From contig NZ_SDKK01000002.1 in NCBI RefSeq assembly GCF_008107625.1, positions 97,756-161,755 of the forward strand: a stretch of DNA of 64,000 nt, read 5' to 3'. The position numbers and the translations under genes were made by a program. The stretch is from Zoogloea oleivorans. GTDB lineage: Bacteria; Pseudomonadota; Gammaproteobacteria; Burkholderiales; Rhodocyclaceae. A model generated the notes under the pieces. It saw only the letters and a list, made by a program, of their open reading frames with translations. It was not told the DNA's origin and made no database searches. Below, piece by piece: positions 27,357 through 36,675 of this stretch (the first letter of the stretch is position 1; every line of letters begins with the position of its first letter).

Positions 27357-27917
27357 GTGAAACCTGCCTTCGCCCTGCTCATCGCCCTTGCCACCCCGGC
27401 CTTCGCGGCACCGGTCAATTACACCATCGACGCCAACCACACCTTTCCCCTCTTCGAGACCGACCACCTGGGCTTTTCCACCCAGCGCGGCCGCTTCAAC
27501 AAGACCAGCGGCAAGATCGTGCTCGACGTGGCGGCCCGCACCGGCTCGGTGGACGTAAGCATCGACGCAGCCTCCATCGACATGGGCTTCGCCAAGTGGA
27601 ACGACAACATGCGCGGCGAGGGCTTCTTCAACACCGCCGAGTTCCCCACCATCAGCTTCAAGGCCGAGCGCCTGAGCTTTGACGGCGACAAGCCGGTGTC
27701 CGCCGAAGGCAGCCTGACGCTCCTCGGCGTGACGAAGCCGGTCACCCTCACCCTGACCCGCTTCCATTGCGCGCCCCATCCGCTCAACAAGCGCGAAACC
27801 TGCGGCGCCGACATCATTGCCCGCCTCAAGCGCTCGGAATTCGGGATGACCAAGTACATTCCATCGGTGAGCGACGAAGTGCGCCTGATCATTCCGGTCG
27901 AGGCCTACAAGGAATAA
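27357..27917 (+). CDS. YceI-family periplasmic lipid-binding protein
   Basis: A 186-residue exported protein. The signal peptide is at 1-17 (ending PAFAA). The remainder is a YceI lipocalin-like barrel. The family pattern can be seen in YTIDANHTFPLFETDHLGFS, TSGKIVLDVAARTGSVDVSI and GEGFFNTAEFPTISFKAERL. These proteins bind polyprenyl or quinone-like lipids. The neighbouring ubiK makes a link to quinone metabolism tempting, but it is not shown. The start is a GTG at 27357 with GGAGA upstream. Confidence 0.9.
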   Translation: MKPAFALLIALATPAFAAPVNYTIDANHTFPLFETDHLGFSTQRGRFNKTSGKIVLDVAARTGSVDVSIDAASIDMGFAKWNDNMRGEGFFNTAEFPTISFKAERLSFDGDKPVSAEGSLTLLGVTKPVTLTLTRFHCAPHPLNKRETCGADIIARLKRSEFGMTKYIPSVSDEVRLIIPVEAYKE

Positions 27918-27982
27918 ACGGCAAAGATGGCGCCATGCCGGACTGCAACAGGGCTTTCACAAGCCAACCATAAAATCGCGGA

Positions 27983-28678
27983 ATGAAAAGATTCTTTGTA
28001 GCCTGCCTGCTGGGCAGCCTTTCTCTCCACGCCGTCGCAGCCCGACCGTTTGTCACCGACGATGCACGCCTCACGAATGCCGGCAGTTGCCAGCTTGAAA
28101 GCTGGGCCCGGCTCTACCGGGACAGCCATGAAACGTGGGCCCTGCCGGCCTGCAACCCCACTGGCAACTTCGAAGTCACCGCAGGCGGCGGGTACGCACG
28201 CAGCGACAACTCCCAGGGCACGAATGACTACGTACTGCAGGCAAAAACGCTCTTCCGCCCTCTGGAAACGAACGGCTGGGGCATCGGACTGGGACTCGGG
28301 ACTGTTCATCATCCGAAGATCAGTCCTGGCCCCAACCTGCTCGGCAACACCTATGCTTACGTGCCCGTTTCATTCTCATTCGATAGCGACAGGCTTATTG
28401 TGCATACCAATGTCGGGTGGCTGAGAGACCGTGCCAGCGGCAACAACAACATGACCTGGGGTGTCGGCGGTGAATTCCAGGCAAGCCCGCGGCTTCTGCT
28501 GATTGCGGAAACCTTCGGAGACCACCGCAACCAGCCCTACTGGCAGATCGGCGGACGCGTCTCCATCATTCCCAATCTTGTCCAGATCGATACCACCGTC
28601 GGCCAGCAGTTCACCGGCCCCGTGAGCAGCCGATGGCTTTCGTTCGGAATACGACTGACCCCCGAAAGCCTGTTCTGA
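27983..28678 (+). CDS. Exported hypothetical protein, probable outer-membrane barrel
   Basis: A 231-residue protein with a signal peptide at 1-20 (MKRFFVACLLGSLSLHAVAA). The mature start is RPFVTDDARLTNAGSCQLE, seen in many uncharacterised outer-membrane proteins. Alternating hydrophobic/aromatic strands (GWGIGLGLGTVHH, MTWGVGGEFQASPRLLLIAE, YWQIGGRVSIIPN) suggest a small beta-barrel. Two Cys (SCQLE and PACNP) may form a disulfide. No functional assignment possible. Confidence 0.65.
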   Translation: MKRFFVACLLGSLSLHAVAARPFVTDDARLTNAGSCQLESWARLYRDSHETWALPACNPTGNFEVTAGGGYARSDNSQGTNDYVLQAKTLFRPLETNGWGIGLGLGTVHHPKISPGPNLLGNTYAYVPVSFSFDSDRLIVHTNVGWLRDRASGNNNMTWGVGGEFQASPRLLLIAETFGDHRNQPYWQIGGRVSIIPNLVQIDTTVGQQFTGPVSSRWLSFGIRLTPESLF

Positions 28679-28776
28679 ATACAGGATGAAACGGGCCTCG
28701 CCCACAAAATCAGGCGGCCAGGCAATAGCAAATCAGCATTAAAAGATACACTTGGCATTTTCATGCCAAAAACATC

Positions 28777-30276
28777 ATGAGCCTGGCCGTCCTGACCAGC
28801 CGCGCCCTCGTCGGCCTCCTCGCCCCGGAAGTCACTGTCGAAGTCCATCTTGCCAACGGATTACCCGCGTTTACCCTTGTCGGGCTCCCGGATGTCGAAG
28901 TGCGCGAGGCCCGCGACCGGGTTCGTGCCGCACTGCAAACCGGGCAGTTCGATTTCCCGCAGCGGCGCATCACGGTCAACCTGGCCCCGGCCGACCTGCC
29001 AAAGGAAGGCGGCTGCTTCGATCTGCCGATAGCACTCGGCATCCTTGCCGCGTCCGGGCAGATTCCCGCCGACGGTCTGAACCGCTACGAATTTGCCGGC
29101 GAGCTGTCCCTGACCGGCGAATTGCGCCCGGTGCGCGGCGCCCTGGCACTGGCCCGGCAAGCCGCCAGCAGCGGCCGCATCCTGATTCTCCCCGCGGCCA
29201 ATGCCGCCGAGGCCGCACTGGTCAAGGGCGTCACCATCCTTCCCGCCACCAGCCTGCCGGCAGTGGTCGCCCACCTGTGCGCCCACACCCTCCTCGACCC
29301 CTATTCCGGTCAGCCGCTGGCCCCGCCGCCAACCTACCCCGACATGGCCGACGTCAAGGGCCAGGCCCACGCCCGCCGGGCCCTGGAAGTCGCCGCCAGC
29401 GGACAACACTCCCTGCTGCTCTACGGCCCGCCCGGAACCGGCAAGTCCATGCTCGCCCAGCGCCTGCCCGGCCTGCTGCCGCCAATGGACGACGACGAAG
29501 CGCTGGAGAGCGCCGCCGTCCATTCTGTCGAAGGCAGCTTTCGCCCCGAGCGCTGGGGACTGCGGCCAATCCGGGCGCCCCACCATTCTGCGTCGACGGC
29601 GGCGCTTGTCGGTGGCGGGAGCACCCCGCGCCCCGGCGAAATCAGCCTGGCCCACAATGGAGTCCTGTTTCTGGACGAGCTGCCCGAGTTCGATCGCCGC
29701 GTCCTCGAAGCCCTGCGCGAACCCCTCGAAAGCGGTCACATCACCATCTCGCGCGCAGCACGACGAGCCGAATTTCCAGCCCGCTTCCAGCTCATCGCGG
29801 CGATGAACCCGTGTCCGTGCGGCTTTCATGGTCACCCGGACGGGCGCTGCCGATGCACGCCCGACCAGATCAGCCGCTACCGCAACAAGCTCTCCGGCCC
29901 CCTGCTGGATCGCATCGACCTGCTCCTTGAAGTGCCGGCCCTGCCCGCCTCGCAACTCCAGTCGGCGACGGCCGGCGAACGCTCGGCCTGCGTACGCGAC
30001 CGGGTCATCCGCACCTGGGCGATCCAGCAGGACCGGCAGGGCAAGTCCAATGCCCGCCTCGCCGGCACCGAAATCGAACGCTGGTGCGGCCCCGACGCCA
30101 ACGGCAGCAAGCTGCTTGCCACGGCCATCGAACGGCTTGGCCTGTCGGCCCGCGGTTACCATCGCATCCTGAAGGTCGCGCGTACAATCGCCGACATGAA
30201 CGAGGCCGACACTATCGGCGCAGCCCATGTGGCTGAAGCGATTCAGAGTCGCCGGGGCCTCAGCGAATTCGTCTAA
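28777..30276 (+). CDS. comM: ComM/YifB-family AAA+ ATPase (Mg-chelatase-like)
   Basis: A 499-residue cytosolic AAA+ protein. The N-terminal S5/Lon-like domain (GLPAFTLVGLPDVEVREARD) runs to about 170. Walker A is YGPPGTGKSMLAQRLP, Walker B VLFLDELPEFDR, and the Mg-chelatase-type sensor regions follow, with CPCGFHGHPDGRCRCTP giving a Cys cluster. ComM is a hexameric helicase that promotes branch migration during natural transformation. The start ATG at 28777 gives the canonical MSLAVLTSRA beginning. The short membrane protein starts 19 bp after it. Confidence 0.92.
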   Translation: MSLAVLTSRALVGLLAPEVTVEVHLANGLPAFTLVGLPDVEVREARDRVRAALQTGQFDFPQRRITVNLAPADLPKEGGCFDLPIALGILAASGQIPADGLNRYEFAGELSLTGELRPVRGALALARQAASSGRILILPAANAAEAALVKGVTILPATSLPAVVAHLCAHTLLDPYSGQPLAPPPTYPDMADVKGQAHARRALEVAASGQHSLLLYGPPGTGKSMLAQRLPGLLPPMDDDEALESAAVHSVEGSFRPERWGLRPIRAPHHSASTAALVGGGSTPRPGEISLAHNGVLFLDELPEFDRRVLEALREPLESGHITISRAARRAEFPARFQLIAAMNPCPCGFHGHPDGRCRCTPDQISRYRNKLSGPLLDRIDLLLEVPALPASQLQSATAGERSACVRDRVIRTWAIQQDRQGKSNARLAGTEIERWCGPDANGSKLLATAIERLGLSARGYHRILKVARTIADMNEADTIGAAHVAEAIQSRRGLSEFV

Positions 30277-30295
30277 CCTTCCTCGGGAGTTTCAA

Positions 30296-30691
30296 TTGGC
30301 ATCCACCCTGTCCACCGGCACGCCCCGTGCCAAAAACTGGTTTTTATGGTTCATCGGCTTCATCGTCCTGCTCGGCGGCCTCTTCGTCGCCTACACCTAC
30401 ATGGTGCTGAGCTGGAGCTATTCCACTGGCGAACGGGCCGGGTACGTGCAGAAGTTCTCCCAGAAGGGCTGGCTGTGCAAGACCTGGGAAGGGGAGCTGG
30501 CCATCGTCGCCATCCCCGGCAGCCTGCCGGAGATCTTTCACTTTACCGTCCGTGACGACAAGGTGGCGGCCGAAATCAACATCTTGATGGGCAAGCGCGT
30601 GGCCCTTTCCTACGAGCAGCACGTGGGCATTCCGTCCACCTGCTTCGGTGAAACCGGCTATTACGTCAGCAAGATCCACAGCGTCGAATAA
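30296..30691 (+). CDS. Small single-pass membrane protein of unknown function
   Basis: A 131-residue protein starting at TTG, supported by GGGAG 6 bp upstream. One transmembrane segment at about 16-38 (LWFIGFIVLLGGLFVAYTYM), then a soluble domain with YSTGERAGYVQKFSQKGWLC and GNP-less LPEIFHFTVRDD. The GERAGYVQKFS...KTWEGEL pattern is found in a conserved family sometimes mislabelled 6-phosphogluconate dehydrogenase, but no dehydrogenase features are present. Two Cys (WLCKTW and STCFGE) could pair. Function unknown. Confidence 0.7.
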   Translation: MASTLSTGTPRAKNWFLWFIGFIVLLGGLFVAYTYMVLSWSYSTGERAGYVQKFSQKGWLCKTWEGELAIVAIPGSLPEIFHFTVRDDKVAAEINILMGKRVALSYEQHVGIPSTCFGETGYYVSKIHSVE

Positions 30692-30753
30692 ACCCGCATC
30701 GAACACCGCAGCACTCCGGGGTGTCGAACGGCACCCCGACACCGGATAAATCC

Positions 30754-31962
30754 ATGCCTTACGTCCAGCTGGCGGCGCTCCTCGCAGCACTCGCCACCGT
30801 CGGTCCGTTCTCGATCGACACCTACCTGCCGGCCCTGCACGCCATCGGCGCGGATCTCCACGCCACGCAGATCCAAGTCCAGCAAACCCTCACCGCCTAC
30901 ATGCTGCCGATGGGCGTGATGGTGCTGTGGCACGGCGCCATCTCCGACGCCTACGGGCGCAAGCGGGTGATTCTCGTCTCGATGCTGCTGTTCATGTTGG
31001 CTTCCCTCGTCTGCGTGTTTGCCGACAGCATCAACATGCTGCTGATCGGGCGCGGCCTGCAGGGCATCAGCGCCGGTGCCGGCATGGTGATCGGGCGCGC
31101 GGTAGTACGCGACCTGATGGACGGCGCGCGCGCCCAACGCCTGATGAGCCACGTCAGCATGGCCTTTGCCGTCGGCCCGGCCATCGCGCCAATTCTGGGC
31201 GGCTGGATTTTCACCGTTTTCGGCTGGCGCGCCATCTTCGTCTTTCTGGCTCTGCTGGGCCTGGCGCTGGCGGCCCTGACTGCCTGGAAGCTGCCCGAAA
31301 CCCATCCGCCGGAGGCCCGCCATCCGCTCCACCCGGGCCCGCTGGCACGACGCTACAAGCACGTCTTCACGACACCGGGCTTCCTGCTGCTGACCTTTGC
31401 GGTGAGCCTCAACTTCAACGGTTTCTTCATCTACGTGCTGTCGGCGCCGGTCTTCCTGATCCAGCACCTCGGTCTGCCGGAAACCGGTTTCGGCTGGTTC
31501 TTCATCCCCGGCGTACTCGGCATGATGGCCGGCTCGGGCCTGTCGGCGCGACTTGCCGGCCGCCTGTCGCAAGCGCGCACCATCGGCATCGGCTTTGGTG
31601 TGATGCTGGTCGCCGCGGCCATCAACCTGGCGGTGAGCTACCTGCTGGCGCCCGGCCTGCCCCAGTCGGTGCTGCCGGTAATGCTCTACAACTTCGGCAT
31701 GGCCATCGCCATGCCCAGCCTGACCCTCCTCGCCCTGGAGCATTTCCCCGTCCACCGGGGCATCGCCTCCAGCTGCCAGAGCTTCCTCCAGATGCTGGTC
31801 AGCTCGGTGGCCGCCGGACTCGTGGCGCCGGCCCTGTGGGGCTCGGTGGGAGGGCTGGCCGGCGGCATGACCGCCTGCCTGCTGCTGGGCATCACCTGCT
31901 TCGGCCTGTGGTGGGCGCTGTATCACCGCACGCGCGTGCAACCGGAAGAAGTGCTGCCATGA
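30754..31962 (+). CDS. Bcr/CflA-type MFS drug exporter
   Basis: A 402-residue inner-membrane transporter with twelve predicted helices. The first helix has the DTYLPALHAIGADLHA stretch typical of Bcr/CflA multidrug exporters. The loop 2-3 MFS motif is GAISDAYGRKRVIL, and motif C-like GRGLQGISAGAGMVIGRAVVRD follows. Likely proton-coupled export of drugs or dipeptide-like compounds. ATG 30754 is preferred over the GTG at 30721. The stop overlaps the next gene's start by ATGA, so the two are translationally coupled. Confidence 0.88.
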   Translation: MPYVQLAALLAALATVGPFSIDTYLPALHAIGADLHATQIQVQQTLTAYMLPMGVMVLWHGAISDAYGRKRVILVSMLLFMLASLVCVFADSINMLLIGRGLQGISAGAGMVIGRAVVRDLMDGARAQRLMSHVSMAFAVGPAIAPILGGWIFTVFGWRAIFVFLALLGLALAALTAWKLPETHPPEARHPLHPGPLARRYKHVFTTPGFLLLTFAVSLNFNGFFIYVLSAPVFLIQHLGLPETGFGWFFIPGVLGMMAGSGLSARLAGRLSQARTIGIGFGVMLVAAAINLAVSYLLAPGLPQSVLPVMLYNFGMAIAMPSLTLLALEHFPVHRGIASSCQSFLQMLVSSVAAGLVAPALWGSVGGLAGGMTACLLLGITCFGLWWALYHRTRVQPEEVLP

Positions 31963-32642
31963 ACTGGGCCGAAAGCATCGACATCTATTGCGAGCGCACC
32001 GGCCCGGAACTGTGGTCCGAGCCGGTCAATGCCCTCACCAACCTGGCCTTCATCGCCGTCGCCGTCATGCTGTGGCGAGGCGCCGGCCGCCAGCCAGCGC
32101 GGGACACACGCCTGCTGATCGGCCTGATTGCGGCGGTCGGGCTCGGCAGCCTGGTCTTCCACACCGTCGCCACCCGCTGGGCGGCAGTGCTCGACATCGG
32201 CTTCATCGGAATCTTCGTGCTCGCCTATTTTCAGCGCTTCCAGGTGCGCATCCTCGGCAAGAACGAAGCGGCCGCCTGGCGCGGGCTGGGCGGCTTTGTG
32301 CTGCTCGCCGGGCTGTTCGGGCTTGCCACACGGGCCTTGCCGGCACTGCCCCTGAACGGCTCGGAAATCTACCTGCCACCCTTTGCGCTGCTGCTGTTCT
32401 GCGCCTGGCGTGCCCGCCCACGGGCGCCCGCCACAGCCATGTGGCTGCTGCGGGCCAGCGGCCTGTTCCTTGTCAGCATTACCTGCCGGGCCATCGACCA
32501 GGCCGTCTGCGCGGCCTGGCCGCTGGGCACCCATATGGGCTGGCACCTGGTAAACGCCGCCATGCTGTACTGCTGCATGTGCGGCCTGCTGGCCGGCTCA
32601 GCGCCGGCGGCGAACTGTCAGACCAAGAGCACCCAAACCTGA
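31959..32642 (+). CDS. Ceramidase-domain integral membrane protein
   Basis: A 227-residue membrane protein with about seven hydrophobic segments. The family signatures ERTGPELWSEPVNALTNLAF near the start, GSLVFHTVAT (Ser-xxx-His) and THMGWHLVNA (His-xxxx-His) match the CREST/alkaline-ceramidase superfamily, in which these His, Ser and Asp residues bind zinc. Bacterial members are uncharacterised hydrolases or receptors. It is coupled to the MFS gene by a 4-bp overlap. Its last 45 bp overlap the antisense 3' end of the following PEP-CTERM gene. Confidence 0.82.
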   Translation: MNWAESIDIYCERTGPELWSEPVNALTNLAFIAVAVMLWRGAGRQPARDTRLLIGLIAAVGLGSLVFHTVATRWAAVLDIGFIGIFVLAYFQRFQVRILGKNEAAAWRGLGGFVLLAGLFGLATRALPALPLNGSEIYLPPFALLLFCAWRARPRAPATAMWLLRASGLFLVSITCRAIDQAVCAAWPLGTHMGWHLVNAAMLYCCMCGLLAGSAPAANCQTKSTQT

Positions 32643-33698
32643 CAACATTAGGGCGAGGCTGGCCGGCTCCGGCACCTGGCCCGGTGGATTCGGGTCGATG
32701 ATCTGGGCCACATCCAGGTTGAGTGCCGCGTTCTGCGCCCCCAGGTAGGTGCCGATCTCGTCCGGCGTCGGGTTGGAATCGCTCCCGACCAGGGCCTCGT
32801 TGCTTTCCGGATCGTACATCCCGGCGTATTTGAAGAACTCGTAACGGCGAAGAATCGACGCGGCATTGGGCCCGACCGGCGCCCCGTAGCCGCTTTCCAG
32901 CTGGCCGGAGTTCGGGTTGCCCGGATCAATTTGCAGCAGTTGCCACTCGACCTCGGTCTCCGCCTGCTTCACCTTGGCGTTGTCGCCGACCAGCTCCTCG
33001 AGGCCGATGGCGTCTTCGAGCTCGGTGGTGAACACCTTTACCCAGATCGCCTCGCCAAACCGGTCCTGGGCTTCCGGGGCCGGCGCGGCAATCTGCGCTA
33101 CCACGACCGGCGGCGCGGGCGGCTGGCCCGCGGCGGGCGGAGCAGCCGGAATGATGTTCCAGGCCGGCGCCGGCAGACTCACCGTGCCGTTGCTCAGAAC
33201 ACCCGGCGTCGCCGCCTCGAGCAGCCAGCTGTAGGTGGTCTTGAGCGCATTGGCACTCGTCCCGACGCCGAAGTGGTCACACGGGGTGCCCGCCGAATAG
33301 CCCACACCACCGCCCGACCAGCAGTTGTCGCCGGGGGTCACGAAGCTGCCGCTCGGGGTGCCGTAATCCCAACTGGTCCCGTCAAACAGGCCCATGTAAG
33401 TAACCCGGGTGCCAAAGGTGCCGCCGCTGGAATATTCGGAGATGGTCGGCGCACCGTAGCGCACCACACTGTTCGACGGATCAAAGCCGCGACCACTCGG
33501 AAAGCCGCGCCCGACACCGCCGAAAGTGTCGGTGATGTCACTGGCGTGCAGGCCTTCCAGCTTGATCTCGAAACCATGGGCCGTCTTGCCGGTATCGTTG
33601 ATCACATCGAAGTTGCCGAGCATGCCCGCGCTTGCAGCCGTCGGCATGACAGCCGCGGCGATCACCAGGCCAAGGCCCGGCAGGATGTGTCTGCTCAT
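32598..33698 (-). CDS. PEP-CTERM sorting domain protein
   Basis: A 366-residue exported protein with a signal peptide at 1-24, ending TAASA. The large body has ITDTFGGVGRGFP and NCWSGGGVGYSAGTPCDHFG. Its C-terminal tail is VPEPASLALMLSGLGALGL followed by TVRRRR. A Pro-rich linker lies near residue 190. No enzymatic motif recognised. GGGAGGAAAC before the ATG is a strong ribosome site. It is the last gene of a minus-strand operon with a cytochrome c and an FCSD-type flavoprotein, so it may be a surface or matrix partner of that redox system (inference). Confidence 0.85.
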   Translation of the reverse strand: MSRHILPGLGLVIAAAVMPTAASAGMLGNFDVINDTGKTAHGFEIKLEGLHASDITDTFGGVGRGFPSGRGFDPSNSVVRYGAPTISEYSSGGTFGTRVTYMGLFDGTSWDYGTPSGSFVTPGDNCWSGGGVGYSAGTPCDHFGVGTSANALKTTYSWLLEAATPGVLSNGTVSLPAPAWNIIPAAPPAAGQPPAPPVVVAQIAAPAPEAQDRFGEAIWVKVFTTELEDAIGLEELVGDNAKVKQAETEVEWQLLQIDPGNPNSGQLESGYGAPVGPNAASILRRYEFFKYAGMYDPESNEALVGSDSNPTPDEIGTYLGAQNAALNLDVAQIIDPNPPGQVPEPASLALMLSGLGALGLTVRRRR

Positions 33699-33752
33699 GT
33701 TTCCTCCCTCGTGGATGGCCAGGGCGTCACCCGGACGCCCCGACTTGCTGCA

Positions 33753-35009
33753 TCAGCTGAAACTGTCGGCGAACAGGTTCTTGGCCCAGCCGAACATGTC
33801 CTTGTAGTGCTCGCTGGACGGGGACGGCGCTTCGGCAAGGGTGTTGGGCACCGGCTTCATCAGGCCGGTGGCGGCGTCGTAGCCAAAGACAACCGTCAGC
33901 CACGAGGCGGTTTTAGCGGTGATCGGGCTGTAGCAGGCGGAATTGGTCATCGGCGCCGGGTCCGGCGCTTCCCCGGCGAAATAGCGGATGAGCGCATCGG
34001 CACAGACCTTGGCTTCCGAGTTGGCCATGTGGCCCGACTTGGGCTGGCCAGTACCCTGAGAGTCACCGATCACGTGCACGTTGGGCACCAGCGTGGACTC
34101 GTAGTTGAGCGGGTTGACCGAGGCCCAGCGGGTAGCCGGATCGCGGCCCAGCAGGCCCGCACTGGCAACCACCTTGCCGGCCCGCTGGCCCGGGATGATA
34201 TTGGCCGCGTCCACACGGATCGGGCCCCAGTTGGTGTTGATGGTCTTGTTGGCCCAATCCACCGAATCCACGGTGGTGCTCGGGTGATACTCGATCACGC
34301 TGGCGTAGGTGGTCTGGAAGGCGGTGTGGAAGGTATGCGGCTCGGCAACCACGTCGGTATTGGCATCGAGCACGATCACCTTGCCGGCGCGGCGGTTGCG
34401 CAGCAGGGTGTCGGCGACCAGACAGGCCCGCTCGTAAGGGCCCGGCGGGCAGCGGTACGGCGCCTTGGGAATCGACATCAGGAAGGTGCCGCCAGCGGGC
34501 ACCGACTGGACCAGGCCCTTCAGCGCCAGCGTTTGGGGGCCGGCCTGCCAGGCATGCGGGACGACCGCCGGATCAAGGCCCGGAATGGCGTCGAAATCGA
34601 TGCCCGGGGCGAGAACCAGCTTATCGTAGGGAATCACGGTGCCGTTCTGGGTGCTGACCTTGCGGTTGACCGGATCGATGCCGATGGCCCGGTCGGCAAC
34701 GATGGTCACGCCGTACTTGGTGCGCAGGTTGTCGTAGCGGATGGTGATGTCGGTCATCGCCATGGCGCCGGTCATCACCAGGTTGCTGAGGATGCACGAG
34801 ACGTGGGTCGGATTGGGCTCGATCAGGGTGACCTGGATCTTCGGATTCCACATCCGGACATATTTGGCGAGTGTGGCGCCGGCAAAGCCGCCGCCGATCA
34901 CCACCACGCGAGGGGCGGCAAGCTGGGCACGCAGAGACAGGGGAAAGGCACCGGCGGCGAGCAGCACACCGGAGGCCTGAAGGAGTTTGCGACGATTGTG
35001 CGAAAACAT
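33753..35009 (-). CDS. Flavocytochrome c sulfide dehydrogenase-type flavoprotein (FccB-like)
   Basis: A 418-residue periplasmic FAD protein. The Tat-like signal at 1-29 has the NRRKLLQASG motif. A Rossmann motif VVVIGGGFAGATLAKYVR follows. PTHVSCILSN contains the Cys used for covalent FAD in FccB, RCPPGPYERAC supplies a further Cys, and the FCSD C-terminal domain starts at ACYSPITAKTASWL. The pair of late Cys could be the redox disulfide that handles sulfide. Electron transfer would go to the cytochrome c encoded just upstream (26-bp gap). Sulfide oxidation is the family expectation; the extra operon partners are not typical. Confidence 0.88.
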   Translation of the reverse strand: MFSHNRRKLLQASGVLLAAGAFPLSLRAQLAAPRVVVIGGGFAGATLAKYVRMWNPKIQVTLIEPNPTHVSCILSNLVMTGAMAMTDITIRYDNLRTKYGVTIVADRAIGIDPVNRKVSTQNGTVIPYDKLVLAPGIDFDAIPGLDPAVVPHAWQAGPQTLALKGLVQSVPAGGTFLMSIPKAPYRCPPGPYERACLVADTLLRNRRAGKVIVLDANTDVVAEPHTFHTAFQTTYASVIEYHPSTTVDSVDWANKTINTNWGPIRVDAANIIPGQRAGKVVASAGLLGRDPATRWASVNPLNYESTLVPNVHVIGDSQGTGQPKSGHMANSEAKVCADALIRYFAGEAPDPAPMTNSACYSPITAKTASWLTVVFGYDAATGLMKPVPNTLAEAPSPSSEHYKDMFGWAKNLFADSFS

Positions 35010-35035
35010 GGTTTATCCCTTCGGATTCGGTTCGC

Positions 35036-35422
35036 TCAGTCGTCGTGCGACTTGCGGCGGCGTGAATCGCCAGTGTTCGAGGAGGGCGTCGGGGTGCCAG
35101 TCGCGGTCGTCTTGCCTCCGGTGGCGTAATAGCGGGCCATCAGGCGGATCTGCGCATCGGTGTAGCCGGCGGCCTGGCGATGCATGATCTCGTTGGGCTT
35201 GATGTTGGCCTTCATCTTGATCAGCTCGCCGTAGATCTCGCTTTCACTTTCCCCGGCCAGTTTCTCCATGCCGCCGACCGCCTGCCCGTTGGTGCCGTGG
35301 CACTGGGCGCACTGGGCGGCCAGCAAGCGGCCCGCCGGTGGCGCTGCATCGGCTGCCGCAGCGGCCAGCAGCAAGGCCAGCGCGCCGGCACCTGCCAGGT
35401 ATTTCCGGTGTGACTTCATCAT
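35036..35422 (-). CDS. Monoheme cytochrome c, FCSD partner
   Basis: A 128-residue periplasmic protein. It has a signal peptide at 1-27, a single heme site CAQCHG and a candidate axial Met in NEIMHRQAAGY or MARYYATGG. The C-terminal tail is Ser/Thr/Lys-rich and disordered. Single-heme cytochromes adjacent to FccB homologues serve as electron acceptors. Both ATGs of the ATGATG start are possible; AAGGAGG lies just upstream. Confidence 0.88.
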   Translation of the reverse strand: MMKSHRKYLAGAGALALLLAAAAADAAPPAGRLLAAQCAQCHGTNGQAVGGMEKLAGESESEIYGELIKMKANIKPNEIMHRQAAGYTDAQIRLMARYYATGGKTTATGTPTPSSNTGDSRRRKSHDD

Positions 35423-35469
35423 GTCCCTCCTCCTTTTGGCGCCCGCGGTGGCGAACGCATCAAAACCCG

Positions 35470-36675
35470 TCAGTCCTCGAAGTGGATCTTCGTGGCGAAC
35501 ACCGCCCCGGCGCCTGCATCGAAGTAGCCCTTCAGCTCGACCTTCCGCCCGTTGGCCAGCGTGGCCCGGGTGCCGTTCTCGAAACTCACCGCCCCGCTCG
35601 CGTCGATCAACTGGCCGCGCAGGCTGAAGCGCTGGGTGGCGGCATCGAAGCCCGTGATCAGCGCGGTAATCTCGAACTCCTCGCGGTCCTCGGCATCCTC
35701 ATCGCTGGCCTCGATCTCCTTGGCCAGCAGCACGCCGTTGCGTACCGTGCCTTCCACCTCGACCCGCATGCCGACCCCGAGGGTGCCGGCGACGCTGGCG
35801 CCGGTGGCATCCACCGTCACCCCGTCCACCACAAAGGACGTGGCTGACACGAATGCCGCAATGTCGCCCTCGATCTTGGCCTCTCCGTCAGCCAGCACCG
35901 CCCGCGGGGCCGCACCAAGGGAATCCACTGCCCACACGCCCGCGGCGGGCAGGCGGGTCGCCGAGGCACGGACGATCATCCCGTTGGCGAGGGTCGGCAA
36001 CTGCGCAGCCGGAACACCGGTGTAGTCGATAAGCGCCCCAGCCAGGGTGAAGCGCCGGTTGCTGACATCCAGCGCCTCGACCGCACCGCGCAGCTTGAAG
36101 CGGGTCGCCAGGGCTTGCGGCTCGATACGGGTGGCCGTGTAGCCACCGGCCGCCGCGTTGTAGAGGCCATACACCTCGACGCGGTCACCGACCCGCAGGG
36201 CCGACAGCCCGGCCAACCGGTCATCGAAAACAGTGGCCGGCTTGACGCTGACGCTGACACCCAGCACACGGAATGTGCCGGCGCCGACATCCACGGCCGT
36301 CACCGGGCCCACGATCTCGCTGCCGTAGCGGATGCCCGTCGCCACGCCGGTGCCGGCCACGAAATCGGCGCTACCGGTGATCGCCGTGAGCATGCCCAGC
36401 TTGAGATCAGTGCGACTGCGGGCGTTGCCGTCCTCGTCGGTCACGGTGGCAGTGGTGTCGTCGTAGCGAACGCCGGCGATGATCACCGAACCGAAACCGG
36501 AAATCGGCCCCACGGTCACCGTGCTCGAAATGGTGCCGGTACCACCGGTGCCCACACCGGCCTGATCGCCAGCCCCGCCTCCACCGCCACAGGCAGCCAG
36601 CAGCAACGCCAGAACAATCCCGGCAGACCAGCCGGACAAGGGGCGCCGCAGGGCACCCAAAAAGGCAGGTTTCAC
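35470..36675 (-). CDS. DUF5666 repeat lipoprotein
   Basis: A 401-residue lipoprotein. GTG start at 36675, signal peptide with lipobox LLAAC (Cys29), and a Gly-rich spacer. Next comes a chain of about five DUF5666-like units of roughly 65 residues. Each has a core such as LRVGDRVEVYG, LGVGMRVEVEGTV or LANGRKVELKGYF, an OB-like beta repeat. Ligand unknown. Its start overlaps the stop of the DUF6502 gene as GTGA, so the pair is translationally coupled. DUF5666 and DUF6502 are commonly paired in proteobacteria. I reject the longer frame to 37086 because it runs through DUF6502. Confidence 0.82.
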   Translation of the reverse strand: MKPAFLGALRRPLSGWSAGIVLALLLAACGGGGGAGDQAGVGTGGTGTISSTVTVGPISGFGSVIIAGVRYDDTTATVTDEDGNARSRTDLKLGMLTAITGSADFVAGTGVATGIRYGSEIVGPVTAVDVGAGTFRVLGVSVSVKPATVFDDRLAGLSALRVGDRVEVYGLYNAAAGGYTATRIEPQALATRFKLRGAVEALDVSNRRFTLAGALIDYTGVPAAQLPTLANGMIVRASATRLPAAGVWAVDSLGAAPRAVLADGEAKIEGDIAAFVSATSFVVDGVTVDATGASVAGTLGVGMRVEVEGTVRNGVLLAKEIEASDEDAEDREEFEITALITGFDAATQRFSLRGQLIDASGAVSFENGTRATLANGRKVELKGYFDAGAGAVFATKIHFED

